Assembly: GCA_020850615.1 (NCBI GenBank)
Contig: JADZEI010000026.1
Span: forward strand, 1-36,713
Reading direction: 5' to 3'
Length of the DNA: 36,713 nt
From: Dehalococcoidia bacterium
GTDB taxonomy: Bacteria > Chloroflexota > Dehalococcoidia > Tepidiformales > Tepidiformaceae
Within the stretch, counting starts at the first letter, position 1, and every line of letters begins with the position of its first letter. Both the position numbers and the translations under genes were made by a program. The notes under the pieces were generated by a model. That model saw nothing but the letters and a program-made list of their open reading frames with translations, ran no database searches and was not told where the DNA came from. Positions 15,471 through 23,138 of the stretch are shown here, one piece after another.

Positions 15471-16192
15471 GCCGCCGCGCCCCTGCCGCTGCCCCGCCTT
15501 CGCCGGCGCGGCCCGCCTGGCAGGGGCCGAAGGTGGTCATCCCGGTCATCCTCGTGCTCGCCCTCGCCACCCTGGCGATGGGCGGCGCCTGGGCGATGAA
15601 GGATGGCGGCGCCCAGGTGCTCCGGCTCGAAAGCTGCGAGGCCGGCACCCCCGGCTGCGAGCTCCGCGCCCCGACGCACCTGCACGCCGACTTCGCCCTC
15701 TACGTCGACGGCCAGCGGTTCGACTTCGACCGGCCCGAGTTCATCTCCGAAGAGGGCAACGACCTCGCGCCGGACGTCCACATCCACGAACCGCGCGCGA
15801 CCGTCGTGCACGTGCACCGTTCGAACACGACCTGGGACATGTTCTTCTCGTCGCTCGGCTTCGAGCTGGTCGACCCCTCGCTCGCGGGCGGCCTCACCGG
15901 CGCGGCCTCCCTCGAGCTCCCGGATGGCACCGTCGTCGAGCCATCGGGCGACGCCACCTTCAAGTTCATCGTCAACGGCGTCGAAGTCGACGGCATCTCG
16001 GGCGAGAACATCGGCGACCTCGACCGCGTCCTCGTCAGCTTCGGCACCGAGAGCCTGGACACGGTGATGCGCGACCAGTGGCCCCAGGTCACCGACCAGG
16101 CCTGTATCCCCAGCGAGCGCTGCACCGAGCGCATCCCCGCGGACGAACCGCCCGAGCGCTGCGCCAAGAGCGACGCCAGCTGCACGTCGTAG
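15467..16192 (+). CDS. hypothetical His-rich membrane-anchored protein coupled to DsbA
   Basis: A 241-residue protein: an Ala/Pro-rich N-terminus, a membrane span at about residues 23-44, then an extracytoplasmic domain. That domain has paired histidines (THLHADFALYVDG, DVHIHEPRATVVHVHRSN), which would suit metal binding, and six cysteines (two near residues 55-61, four in the last 30 residues), which would suit disulfides made by the upstream DsbA-like protein. No domain name is recognised. The coupling by ATGA overlap suggests it is a client or partner of that oxidoreductase; this is inference. Confidence 0.75.
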   Translation: MSRRAPAAAPPSPARPAWQGPKVVIPVILVLALATLAMGGAWAMKDGGAQVLRLESCEAGTPGCELRAPTHLHADFALYVDGQRFDFDRPEFISEEGNDLAPDVHIHEPRATVVHVHRSNTTWDMFFSSLGFELVDPSLAGGLTGAASLELPDGTVVEPSGDATFKFIVNGVEVDGISGENIGDLDRVLVSFGTESLDTVMRDQWPQVTDQACIPSERCTERIPADEPPERCAKSDASCTS

Positions 16193-16196
16193 GCGC

Positions 16197-16225
16197 GTTG
16201 TCCGTTCTCCGTTGTCCGTTGTCCG
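16197..16225. repeat. 7-bp tandem repeat array (unit GTTGTCC)
   Basis: Units GTTGTCC, GTTCTCC, GTTGTCC, GTTGTCC, then G. It begins 4 nt after the stop of the His-rich protein and is matched by an inverted array at 16280-16308. Confidence 0.85.
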
Positions 16226-16279
16226 AACAACCCGTTGCTGGCTTCGCGGCACGGGAGTCCCCCCATGAACCATTAGCCC

Positions 16280-16308
16280 GGACAACGCAGAACGGGCAAC
16301 GGACAACG
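16280..16308. repeat. 7-bp tandem repeat array, inverted relative to 16197 (unit GGACAAC)
   Basis: Units GGACAAC, GCAGAAC, GGGCAAC, GGACAAC, then G: the reverse complement of the array 54 bp upstream with some unit changes. RNA from either strand could fold the two arrays into a long imperfect hairpin. It ends 22 nt before the -10 of corA. Confidence 0.85.
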
Positions 16309-16329
16309 TCCCATAGCGGCCCCCTCCGC

Positions 16330-16335
16330 TAGCAT
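16330..16335 (+). promoter_or_regulatory. -10-like hexamer TAGCAT of the CorA-type gene
   Basis: TAGCAT, then seven bases, then the ATG at 16343. Confidence 0.45.
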
Positions 16336-16342
16336 TCCCCCC

Positions 16343-17272
16343 ATGGACACCTGGTCGCTCGTCGAGGGGCGCTGGCGCGAGGGCGAACAGCCCGGCGCCG
16401 ACATCCACTGGTTCGACCTCGTCGCCGAGCGCGCCGAACTGGAGGCGCTCGCCCCGCGGTTCGGGCTGCACCCCCTCGCCGTCGAAGACTGCGTCTCGCT
16501 GCTGCCCCACGCGCCGAAGATCGACGACTTCAGCGACCACATCTTCATCGTCTGCCAGGCGCTGGAAGAATCCGAGCCCGAGGTCCGCTTCGAAGAAGTC
16601 GACATCTTCCTCGGCAAGAACTTCGTGATCACCTACCGCGACCGCGGCGTCGCCGAGCTCGACGCCGCCAAGGAGCTCCTGCTCAAGGGCGTCGCCACGC
16701 GCCCCGGCACCGATGGCCTCGTGTACGAAATCCTGGACCGCGTGGTCGATGCGATCCTGCCCCGCGTGAACGACATGGCCGAGCGCATCGACGCCGTCCA
16801 CGAGGAGGTGCTGAGCGGCACCAGCGGCGGCGCCGAAACGCACTCGATGGTCCAGCTCCGGGCGAACGCGGGCCGCGTGCGCCGCGTGCTCGCGCAGCAG
16901 CTCCTGGTGGCCCAGCGGCTCAGCCGCGGCGAATTCGGCTGCGTCACCGAGCCCAACCGCGTGTACTTCCGCGACATCTACGACCATCTCGTTCGCATCG
17001 ACCTGGCCCTCGAAGGGGTGCGCGAAGACGCCGAAGTCGCGCTCAGCACCTACATGAGCGCGCTGAACAACCGCCTGAGCGAAGTGATGAAGGTCCTCTC
17101 CGTCGTCGCCGCCCTGGCGCTGCCCGCGACGGTCATCTCCGGCATCTTCGGCACGAACTTCGACAACGTGCCCGGGCTCCACAGCAACTGGGGCTTCGCC
17201 CTGATGATCGCCGCGATGCTGGGCGTGGCCGGCGGCATGGGCCTCTACTTCCGCCGCCGCGGCTGGTTCTAG
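16343..17272 (+). CDS. CorA-family divalent cation transporter with GTN signature
   Basis: A 309-residue CorA-type channel, a homopentamer carrying Mg2+ or Co2+ through the inner membrane. The N-terminal cytoplasmic domain (to about 190), long stalk helix (about 200-250) and two C-terminal spans (about 250-270 and 284-303) follow the family plan. The signature loop reads GIFGTNFDNVPG (GTN at 270-272) instead of the classical GMN; Asn is kept and Met is replaced by Thr, so selectivity could differ. The ATG is 7 nt after a TAGCAT hexamer. No transport partner is needed. An MgtC-type gene lies downstream beyond a repeat region. Confidence 0.92.
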   Translation: MDTWSLVEGRWREGEQPGADIHWFDLVAERAELEALAPRFGLHPLAVEDCVSLLPHAPKIDDFSDHIFIVCQALEESEPEVRFEEVDIFLGKNFVITYRDRGVAELDAAKELLLKGVATRPGTDGLVYEILDRVVDAILPRVNDMAERIDAVHEEVLSGTSGGAETHSMVQLRANAGRVRRVLAQQLLVAQRLSRGEFGCVTEPNRVYFRDIYDHLVRIDLALEGVREDAEVALSTYMSALNNRLSEVMKVLSVVAALALPATVISGIFGTNFDNVPGLHSNWGFALMIAAMLGVAGGMGLYFRRRGWF

Positions 17273-17822
17273 CGCCGGGCGCCATCGGCGCCGCCCCACG
17301 CGCCGCGGCACCCCGCCCCGCACCAGCGCGACGGCCGTCGCCCCGGGGGCACGGGCATCGCGCCGCGAGCCGGCCGGTCGCTCCGCTCCTGCCCTCGCAG
17401 CGAACGGGCATGGCGCGCGCTGCCGCGAGACATGGCACGGACAATCCCGCGGAGCAATGCTCCGCGGCTACGGCTGCGCCCCTGGCCGCGCAGCGGGTAG
17501 TCCGCCGAGCCCAGCCTCGGCGGCGCGACTAAGCCCAACCCATGCCCCATCGAAGGCACCGCCGCGAACCAGCACCGCCGGGCCGCGCAGCAGGCCCGGC
17601 CGCACCGCGGCAGCGCGCAACACGGCCCGCCCCGGCGGGGGGCACGGGGCGTCGCGCCGCGAGCCGGGCAGTCGCTCCGCTCCTGCCCTCGCAGCGAACG
17701 GGCATGGCGCGCGCTGCCGCGAGACATGGCACGGACAATCCCGCGGAGCAATGCTCCGCGGCTACGCCTGCGGCTCCGGGCCGCGCAGGCCCGCCTTCAC
17801 GCCTCATACCGCCCTGCCGCCC
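17273..17822. repeat. intergenic repeat region R4 (two forward copies, 96 bp identical)
   Basis: This gene-free stretch lies between the CorA- and MgtC-type genes. Two forward copies of core A plus arm B occur at about 17340-17475 and 17635-17770; positions 17377-17472 and 17671-17766 are identical (96 bp). B palindromes are at 17447-17467 and 17741-17761. Between the copies is a reverse arm E hairpin (CCGCCGA / TCGGCGG, 17502-17523). The end abuts the promoter of the next gene. No gene is supported. Confidence 0.85.
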
Positions 17823-17828
17823 GATAAT
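17823..17828 (+). promoter_or_regulatory. -10 hexamer GATAAT of the MgtC-type gene
   Basis: GATAAT, then seven bases, then the ATG at 17836. It fixes the start, since the frame is open far upstream into repeat sequence. Confidence 0.5.
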
Positions 17829-17835
17829 CCGCCCG

Positions 17836-19095
17836 ATGCCCTTCGACATCGACATCGGTGGCGACCCCGTCCGGCTGGCGGTTGCGCTTGGGATTGGCCT
17901 GCTGCTCGGCATCGAACGCGAGCGGCGGATGGCCGCGAAGCAGCGCCGCAGCCTCGGCGGCGTGCGGACGTTCGCCCTGGTGGCGCTGCTCGGCGGGCTC
18001 GCGATGGTGGTCGACCACGTGGTCGCGCTCGCGGTCGCCGGCGCGTTCGTGGCCGGGGCCGCGCTCGTTGGCTATGCCCTCAGCGACCCCGCGGACCGCG
18101 GCCTGACCACCGAGACGGCGCTCGTCGTCGCGTTCCTGCTCGGCGCGCTCGCCATGGAGGAGCCCGAGCTCGCCGCCGCCATGGCCGTCGTGGTCACCAT
18201 CCTCCTCGCGGCCCGGTCGCGGCTCCACGCGTTCGTCAGCCAGACGCTGACCGAGTCCGAGGTGCACGATGGCCTGCTCTTCGCGGCGGCTGCGCTCGTG
18301 GTCCTGCCGCTCGTCCCGGACCGCGAGGTCGGCCCCTACGACGTGTTCAACCCCTTCGCGGTCTGGCGGCTGGTCGTGATCGTGATGGCCATCAGCGCCG
18401 CCGGGTACGTCGCGGTGCGCCTACTCGGGCCGCGCTTTGGGCTGCCGGTCGCAGGGCTGGCGGGCGGGTTCGTCTCCAGCTCCGCGACCATCGCCTCCAT
18501 GGGTGCGCGGGCGAAGGCCCAGCCCGGGCTCGCGACGCCCGCGGTCGCCGGGGCCGTCTTCTCCACGGTCGCCACGGTCCTCCAGATGCTCGTGGTGCTC
18601 GGGACGACGAGCAGCCCGACGCTGCGCGAGCTCCTCCCCGCGATGGTGGGCGCGGGCATCGCCGCCGCGGCCTACGGCGGGCTCGCCGCGCTCCGCGCCA
18701 GCCGCGCCGAGGTCTCCGGCAAGCTCGACCAGGGCCACGCCTTCGACCTCAAGACCGCGGTCATCTTCGCGGCCACGATCACGGCGGTCCTGTTCGTCTC
18801 CGCGTTCCTCAACGAGCAGTTCGGCCAGGGCGCGCTCGTGCTCGCGACCGCCGTCGCGGGCTTCGCCGACACGCACTCGGCCGCCGCGTCGGTCGCCTCG
18901 CTGGTCGCCGCAGGCAAGGTCAGCGCTTCCGACGCGGCCGTGCCCATCCTTGCCGCCTTCACGACGAACACGCTGACCAAGGCGGTGCTGGCCTACGTTG
19001 CGGGCGGCCGGCGGTTCGCAGAGTTCGTCTGGCCGGGGTTGCTGGCGGTGCTCGCCGGCGCGTGGGCGCTGTTCGCCGCCGTGGCGCCGGTTTAG
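17836..19095 (+). CDS. MgtC/SapB family membrane protein with DUF4010 domain
   Basis: A 419-residue membrane protein. The N-terminal 130 residues form the MgtC/SapB region (LAVALGIGLLLGIERERR, GGVRTFALVALLGG, with the family ERERR and GVRTF motifs); the C-terminal region from about residue 180 is DUF4010, with many Ala/Val/Leu spans and AGFADTHSAAASVASL. About eleven spans are likely. Function of this long form is not established; MgtC itself is a small virulence and Mg-stress regulator, so transport is uncertain. The stop codon overlaps by 4 nt the stop of the convergent kinase gene. Confidence 0.88.
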   Translation: MPFDIDIGGDPVRLAVALGIGLLLGIERERRMAAKQRRSLGGVRTFALVALLGGLAMVVDHVVALAVAGAFVAGAALVGYALSDPADRGLTTETALVVAFLLGALAMEEPELAAAMAVVVTILLAARSRLHAFVSQTLTESEVHDGLLFAAAALVVLPLVPDREVGPYDVFNPFAVWRLVVIVMAISAAGYVAVRLLGPRFGLPVAGLAGGFVSSSATIASMGARAKAQPGLATPAVAGAVFSTVATVLQMLVVLGTTSSPTLRELLPAMVGAGIAAAAYGGLAALRASRAEVSGKLDQGHAFDLKTAVIFAATITAVLFVSAFLNEQFGQGALVLATAVAGFADTHSAAASVASLVAAGKVSASDAAVPILAAFTTNTLTKAVLAYVAGGRRFAEFVWPGLLAVLAGAWALFAAVAPV

Positions 19096-19691
19096 CGCGC
19101 GGCCCCATTCGGTTCCGCGACGTCTGCGCGCGGCAGCGAGTCCAGCCACGCCGCGACCTCGGGCGGCGAGCGGAGGACCACGATCCGCGCCGAATGCGGG
19201 ACTTCGCGCAGCATGCGGCGCGTCTTGCGGCGGTGCGGCCGCCAGTTCGTGATGCCCCAGAGCAGGATGGATTCGCGCGAAAGGAACGTCTTGCCCATCG
19301 TCTCGCGGTTGCCGTTCCACAACTCCTCGCGGGTGGCCACCCGCCGGAGCGTGCGCCCCACGAGCCGCGGGAACACCACCCGGAACGGCAGCCGCAGCCA
19401 GACAGCCGTCGTCGCGCGCGGCAACACCAGGTCCCGCGCGACGCTGTAGTTGCCATCGAACACCCAGCCGCCGGCGTACCGGTCGAGCAGCTCCTGCACG
19501 CGGGCGCGGTACACCTCCGGGGCCGGCTCGCTCCAGCCCGGGCCGTGGTACACGGCATCGAGCTCGACCAGTGGCAGCCCCAGCCGCGCCGCCACCGCCC
19601 GCGCCAGCGTCGACTTCCCCGACCCCGACGGCCCATAGATGGCGATGAACCGCCCCGGCTCCGGGCTCAACCGCCGTCCTCCCGCAGACAT
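19092..19691 (-). CDS. P-loop kinase-like protein (adenylate kinase-related, topology-modulation type)
   Basis: A 199-residue nucleotide-binding protein. Walker A is GPSGSGKST (residues 20-28), followed by LARAVAARLGLPLVELDAVYHGPGW, a substrate-site pattern shared with small kinases related to adenylate kinase and so-called topology modulation (FlaR-type) proteins. WVFDGNYSVARD and LPRATTAVWLRLPFRVVFPRLVGRTLRR continue that family. The substrate is unknown. The ATG is 6 nt after CACAAT on the minus strand. Its 3' end overlaps the MgtC-type gene tail to tail by 4 nt (19092-19095). Confidence 0.85.
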   Translation of the reverse strand: MSAGGRRLSPEPGRFIAIYGPSGSGKSTLARAVAARLGLPLVELDAVYHGPGWSEPAPEVYRARVQELLDRYAGGWVFDGNYSVARDLVLPRATTAVWLRLPFRVVFPRLVGRTLRRVATREELWNGNRETMGKTFLSRESILLWGITNWRPHRRKTRRMLREVPHSARIVVLRSPPEVAAWLDSLPRADVAEPNGAAR

Positions 19692-19697
19692 CTCGGG

Positions 19698-19703
19698 ATT
19701 GTG
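19698..19703 (-). promoter_or_regulatory. -10-like hexamer CACAAT of the kinase gene
   Basis: CACAAT, then six bases, then the ATG at 19691. Confidence 0.4.
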
Positions 19704-20273
19704 CCAACCCCGCCCGGCCGCGTCACCACCCCGCCCCGCCGGCGGCGCGTCCATCGGTGGCGCGACCAACAGGGAGCGCTCGGCCGCGAACCAGTGACCC
19801 CGCCGCGCCAGCGCGCGACACGCCCGCGACGCCCCTCGCCCCCGCGAGCCGGCCGGTCGCTCCGCTCCCGCCCTCGCAGCCCCGGGACATAATGGCCTAT
19901 CGATGTCACATGGCACGGACAGTCTCGCGGAGCACTGCTCCGCGGCTACGCCTTCGGCGCCCCGAGGCCATCAGTAGCCCGACTGTCAGGGAGGGCAGGG
20001 CCGCGCCCCTGCGTCCCCACCCCGCGCCAGCGCGCAGCTCCCCTTCTCCCCCGCAGGGGAGAAGGGGCCGGGGGATGAGGGTGCGCCCGCGACGCCCCTC
20101 CCCCCCCGCGAGCCGGGCTGTCGCTCTGCTCCCGCCCTCGTTCGCGGGCTGCCGCGATGCATCCGTTTGGCTGGCGCCAGCGCCCACGAGGGCGCGGCTA
20201 CGCCTGCGGCGCCCTGGGCCGTCGGGCGCCCCCCGGGCTGGCGAACTGCGCCGCGCCAACCGACCATTGGGGT
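19704..20273. repeat. intergenic repeat region R5 (A+B copy and A+D copy)
   Basis: This gene-free stretch lies between divergent genes. At about 19768-19960 is a forward copy (leader AGGGAGCGCTCGGCCGCG, core A, arm B palindrome 19925-19945 with its first base changed). At about 20085-20220 is a second core A joined to a reverse arm D (hairpin GCGCCC-acga-GGGCGC, 20180-20195). Between them, ccttctcccccgcaggggag at about 20041-20063 is a further GC-rich palindrome. No gene is supported. Confidence 0.75.
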
Positions 20274-20861
20274 ATGCCGTTTCTGCGCCGCCGGACCCAG
20301 CTCGCCGCTGTCCCGAAGGAACCGTCGTTCGGCGAGTGGGCGCTGCGCTCGTTCGCGCGCGAGACCGATGTCCGCGACATGACCTTTTCGCAGCTGGAGC
20401 AGGTGTGCGCGAACGCCGCCTCGCTGCTGTGCGGGGCCATCTTCGCCGCGCCGGGGGACGCCGCGGACCTCGCGCCGGACATCTTCACCGCCCGTGGGGA
20501 GGCCGACCTCGTCGCGAAGCGGACCGCCGATGGGTTCAAGGCCGCGCTCGCCGACCGCCAGCACACCATCCTCGCCTGGCCCTGGGACCACCTCGGCACG
20601 CGGGTGGCGTGGCAGGCGACGCAGCAGGAGCGCGTGGCGACCGCCGCGCTCGGCGACGAGCTCCTCCGCATCGCCGCGGGCTACGTCACCGCACACCGCG
20701 AGCAGGCGCGCATCGCGCTCGACCTGTGGGAGCAGGTTGCCCGCGGCCTTCGCCCGGAAAGCGATGCCAGCGCGCCCAGCCTCGTCGCGATGGGCGCACA
20801 GGCGCTCGCCACGTATCGATCCGCGCGCGAGGGTAGCAATAGCGCGGCCGGTGGGGTATAA
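20274..20861 (+). CDS. hypothetical protein
   Basis: A 195-residue, mostly helical soluble protein without a signal peptide or membrane span. The middle (SQLEQVCANAASLLCGAIFAAPGDAADL) and the end (EQARIALDLWEQVARGLRPES, MGAQALATYRSAREG) look like packed amphipathic helices. No family is recognised. The ATG at 20274 is the first Met after the repeat region; upstream reading is repeat-derived. It is convergent with the HExxH lipoprotein gene and shares a terminator hairpin with it. Confidence 0.65.
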   Translation: MPFLRRRTQLAAVPKEPSFGEWALRSFARETDVRDMTFSQLEQVCANAASLLCGAIFAAPGDAADLAPDIFTARGEADLVAKRTADGFKAALADRQHTILAWPWDHLGTRVAWQATQQERVATAALGDELLRIAAGYVTAHREQARIALDLWEQVARGLRPESDASAPSLVAMGAQALATYRSAREGSNSAAGGV

Positions 20862-20900
20862 ACGCGATCGACAGTTCGTAACTGAATTGTCTGCTGTTCT

Positions 20901-20938
20901 GGCGTCGCGGGTTTTGAGTGACTCCTTCCCGCGGCGCC
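20901..20938. terminator. hairpin between convergent genes
   Basis: GGCGTCGCGGG (20901-20911) pairs with CCCGCGGCGCC (20928-20938), 11 bp including one T-G pair, around a 16-nt loop that itself holds GAGTGACTC and T-rich ends. It lies 39 nt after the stop at 20861 and 12 nt after the stop of the minus gene at 20951, so it could end both. Confidence 0.6.
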
Positions 20939-20950
20939 GAACCCCCCGCC

Positions 20951-22360
20951 TCAGCCCCTGAGCAGCGCCTCCAGCGCCTTTTGCGCGAGCCCGGCGTCGG
21001 TCGCGATGGTGAAGACGACGTCCCGGCCCTGCACCTCCGCGCGCGCCACCACATCGCCATCGCGCAGCCGCGAAAGCGTGACCTCGCCCTCGCGCGACGT
21101 CGTCGCCCGGCTGCGGTCGAGGAAGTCGGTGAGCGCGTCGGCCAGCTCGCGGGCGTCGGTCTCGGTCGCGAAGCGGTAGCGGAACGCGGCGACGCTGTCA
21201 TCGCCGGACACGTAGACGTCGTAATGGTCGCCGGCCCAGCCCGTGCCCGCGCGCCCGGCGGTCGAGGCCGCGACCTGGAGCTGGAGCCAGTTGCGCAGGC
21301 CGAATTCGCCCACCGCGCCGCCCGAATCGCGCACCCAGCCGTTTCCGAGAGCGGGCGCCAGGTCCGGGAGCGCCACCTGCTCCGGCGTCCAGCCGCGGTC
21401 GAGCAGATCGGGGTGGAGGACGTAGCTCGTCGCCGGCGGCGGGTCCTCGAAAAGCTCGTTGATGCGGTCCACGCCGCCCGACTGCCGCACGCTCGCGACC
21501 CAGTTCGCGCCCGTGTCGTAGGGGAAGTAGAGCTCGCGGACGATGCCCGGGGGCACGTTGGGGAGCTGCGCCGCCGCCGGCAGCCGCGCGAGGATGACCG
21601 CGCCGCCGCCCGCGGGCATCGCCGCCAGATACTTCGCCCGGTACTGCTTCTCGTGCGTCACCGCGTCGCCTTCGATCAGCGCGGTCAGCGCGAGGTCCGC
21701 GTCGAGCGAGTCGCTGACCTCCTTGTCCGCGGCCACGAGGTCGAAGTGGTAGTCCTGGATCGCGTGTATGAATTCGTGCGCGAGCGTCGCCTCGACCTCT
21801 TTCGAAAGGTCGTCGGGGTCGAACTCGTCGCCGTCTTCGTACACCACCCAGAGCGCCTTATCGAGCGGGCTGTAGAAACCGAGCACGGCGTCGCCGGTGA
21901 ACTCCTCGAAGATCGTCTCGTAGTCCTGGTCGTTTGCCATGTGGCCGAGCAGGCGGTAGAGCACCGTGGTCTGCGCGAACCAGCGGCGGTCCTCGTCCGT
22001 GGTCAGCCCCTCGAGCGTCTCGTTCAGCTTCGACCGCGGGAGGAACTCGACCTTCAGGTCCGGCGGCGCGGCGAGCCCGCGCACCTCCGCCACGCGGTCG
22101 AGCACCTGCTGGAGCCCCTCGGGGAGCTCGGCCGGGGCCGCCGTCGCCGTGGGCGAACCGGCCGCTGGGGTCGAGGTCGTGCCCGTGGCCGCGGGCGTGG
22201 AGGTCGTGCCCGGGCGCGCGGTCGACGTCTCCGTCGCCGCTTCGGTCGCGGTGTCCCCGGGCGCCGCCTCGCCGCTATCGCCGCCACGGTCGGAGCAGGC
22301 CGCCAGCAGCGGCAAGACCAGCACGGCGATGGCGGCGATAATGGCCGAACGTGGCGTCAC
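20951..22360 (-). CDS. HExxH metalloprotease-like lipoprotein
   Basis: A 469-residue lipoprotein. The signal ends in LPLLAAC with lipidated Cys22, followed by a Thr/Ala/Glu/Pro linker to about residue 78. The catalytic zinc motif HEFIH is at 195-199 in EATLAHEFIHAIQDYH, and Glu230 in ALIEGDA is placed as a third ligand, as in gluzincins. A preceding strand (AVLGFYSPLDKALWVVYED) resembles the edge strand of zincins. The C-terminal 200 residues (from NWVASVRQSGG) have no known fold to me. It probably acts on proteins at the cell surface. The start is GTG at 22358-22360, with AGGGGGAC as ribosome-binding site; an overlapping ATG is out of frame. Confidence 0.85.
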   Translation of the reverse strand: MTPRSAIIAAIAVLVLPLLAACSDRGGDSGEAAPGDTATEAATETSTARPGTTSTPAATGTTSTPAAGSPTATAAPAELPEGLQQVLDRVAEVRGLAAPPDLKVEFLPRSKLNETLEGLTTDEDRRWFAQTTVLYRLLGHMANDQDYETIFEEFTGDAVLGFYSPLDKALWVVYEDGDEFDPDDLSKEVEATLAHEFIHAIQDYHFDLVAADKEVSDSLDADLALTALIEGDAVTHEKQYRAKYLAAMPAGGGAVILARLPAAAQLPNVPPGIVRELYFPYDTGANWVASVRQSGGVDRINELFEDPPPATSYVLHPDLLDRGWTPEQVALPDLAPALGNGWVRDSGGAVGEFGLRNWLQLQVAASTAGRAGTGWAGDHYDVYVSGDDSVAAFRYRFATETDARELADALTDFLDRSRATTSREGEVTLSRLRDGDVVARAEVQGRDVVFTIATDAGLAQKALEALLRG

Positions 22361-22376
22361 ATGTCCCCCTGGTTCC

Positions 22377-22406
22377 TTGCTCCGAGCGCGGACTCTGCGC
22401 TAATCT
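22377..22406 (+). promoter_or_regulatory. promoter of tRNA-Glu
   Basis: TTGCTC (22377-22382), 18-bp spacer, TAATCT (22401-22406), predicted start at about 22413, three bases before the mature tRNA 5' end. Confidence 0.6.
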
Positions 22407-22415
22407 CGGTAGTGC

Positions 22416-22492
22416 GGCGCATTCGTCTAGTGGCCCAGGACATCGCCCTCTCAAGGCGAAGATCAGGGGTTCGAATCCCCTATGCGCTACCA
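22416..22492 (+). tRNA. tRNA-Glu (anticodon CTC), CCA encoded
   Basis: A 77-nt cloverleaf. The acceptor stem GGCGCAT pairs with ATGCGCT, with the G1-U72 wobble common in tRNA-Glu. The anticodon stem TCGCC / GGCGA encloses the loop CTCTCAA with anticodon CTC at 22450-22452. The T arm AGGGG-TTCGAAT-CCCCT is perfect. The discriminator A and CCA are encoded. Confidence 0.96.
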
Positions 22493-22501
22493 GCTCGAAA
22501 T

Positions 22502-22538
22502 CGAAGGCCCGGTACTTCCCGGAAGTGCCGGGCCTTCG
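22502..22538 (+). terminator. 18-bp hairpin after tRNA-Glu
   Basis: Left arm 22502-22519 and right arm 22521-22538 are complementary over 18 bp with a single T-G pair (core GGCCCGG / CCGGGCC); the innermost pairs must open to make a loop. It starts 9 nt after the tRNA CCA. No T run follows, so it may act as a factor-assisted terminator or processing signal. Confidence 0.6.
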
Positions 22539-22670
22539 TGCGTCCAGGCTCCAAGGCTACCGGCCGGCGCGGGAAGCGGCGATAAAGCGAAACCCTGCAC
22601 TATCGCGATTCAACCTCTGCTAGCATGTCATCGCGCGGCCGCACGAGGCGTGCGCACGTGCGGAGGCGGC

Positions 22671-23138
22671 ATGGCACGGTCACTTCCTGCGCCCGGGCAG
22701 GGCGACATCAACCTCACCCTCCGGATCCCCGGCTGGCTGCTGGCAGCTGCCCTCGCGCTGCTGCTCGTGTTCCTCGGCGTGAAGGCGTTCGGGGCCTACA
22801 GCAGCGGCGGCGAGTCTCCTTTCTTTGGCACTCCCGCCCGCGGCGAGGTGCTCGAGTGGGAGGTGCGCGACGGGATCTTCCACGCCCGCGTCCTCATCGA
22901 AACCGTCGACCCCGTCGCCGCGAACGTCGGCGGCTGGCAGCTCATGCTCACGCCCGACTGGTCGCAGCCCGGGATACCGGTGGCCGCCGCGGTCGCCCCC
23001 GCGCCCGGCACGACCGACCAGCGGATGGCGCTCGTCGACCTGTTCGCGCGCGTTCCCGAGGGCGCCACGCCGGAGCTCCTCGCCTTCGAATTCGAGGGCG
23101 GCGGCGCGACCATCTCCCTCGGCGAGGCGCGGCCATGA
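22671..23138 (+). CDS. hypothetical membrane-anchored protein (first of a coupled pair)
   Basis: A 155-residue protein with a short cytoplasmic N-terminus (INLTLRIPGWL), one span at about residues 22-42, a Ser/Gly hinge and an extracytoplasmic beta-rich domain (GEVLEWEVRDGIFHARVLIETVD, ELLAFEFEGGGATISLG). No family is recognised. GGAGG at 22662-22666 precedes the ATG by 4 nt; TAGCAT at 22621-22626 is a possible -10. The stop overlaps the next start as ATGA. The next gene has the same length and plan, so the two are probably diverged duplicates forming one complex. Confidence 0.7.
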   Translation: MARSLPAPGQGDINLTLRIPGWLLAAALALLLVFLGVKAFGAYSSGGESPFFGTPARGEVLEWEVRDGIFHARVLIETVDPVAANVGGWQLMLTPDWSQPGIPVAAAVAPAPGTTDQRMALVDLFARVPEGATPELLAFEFEGGGATISLGEARP

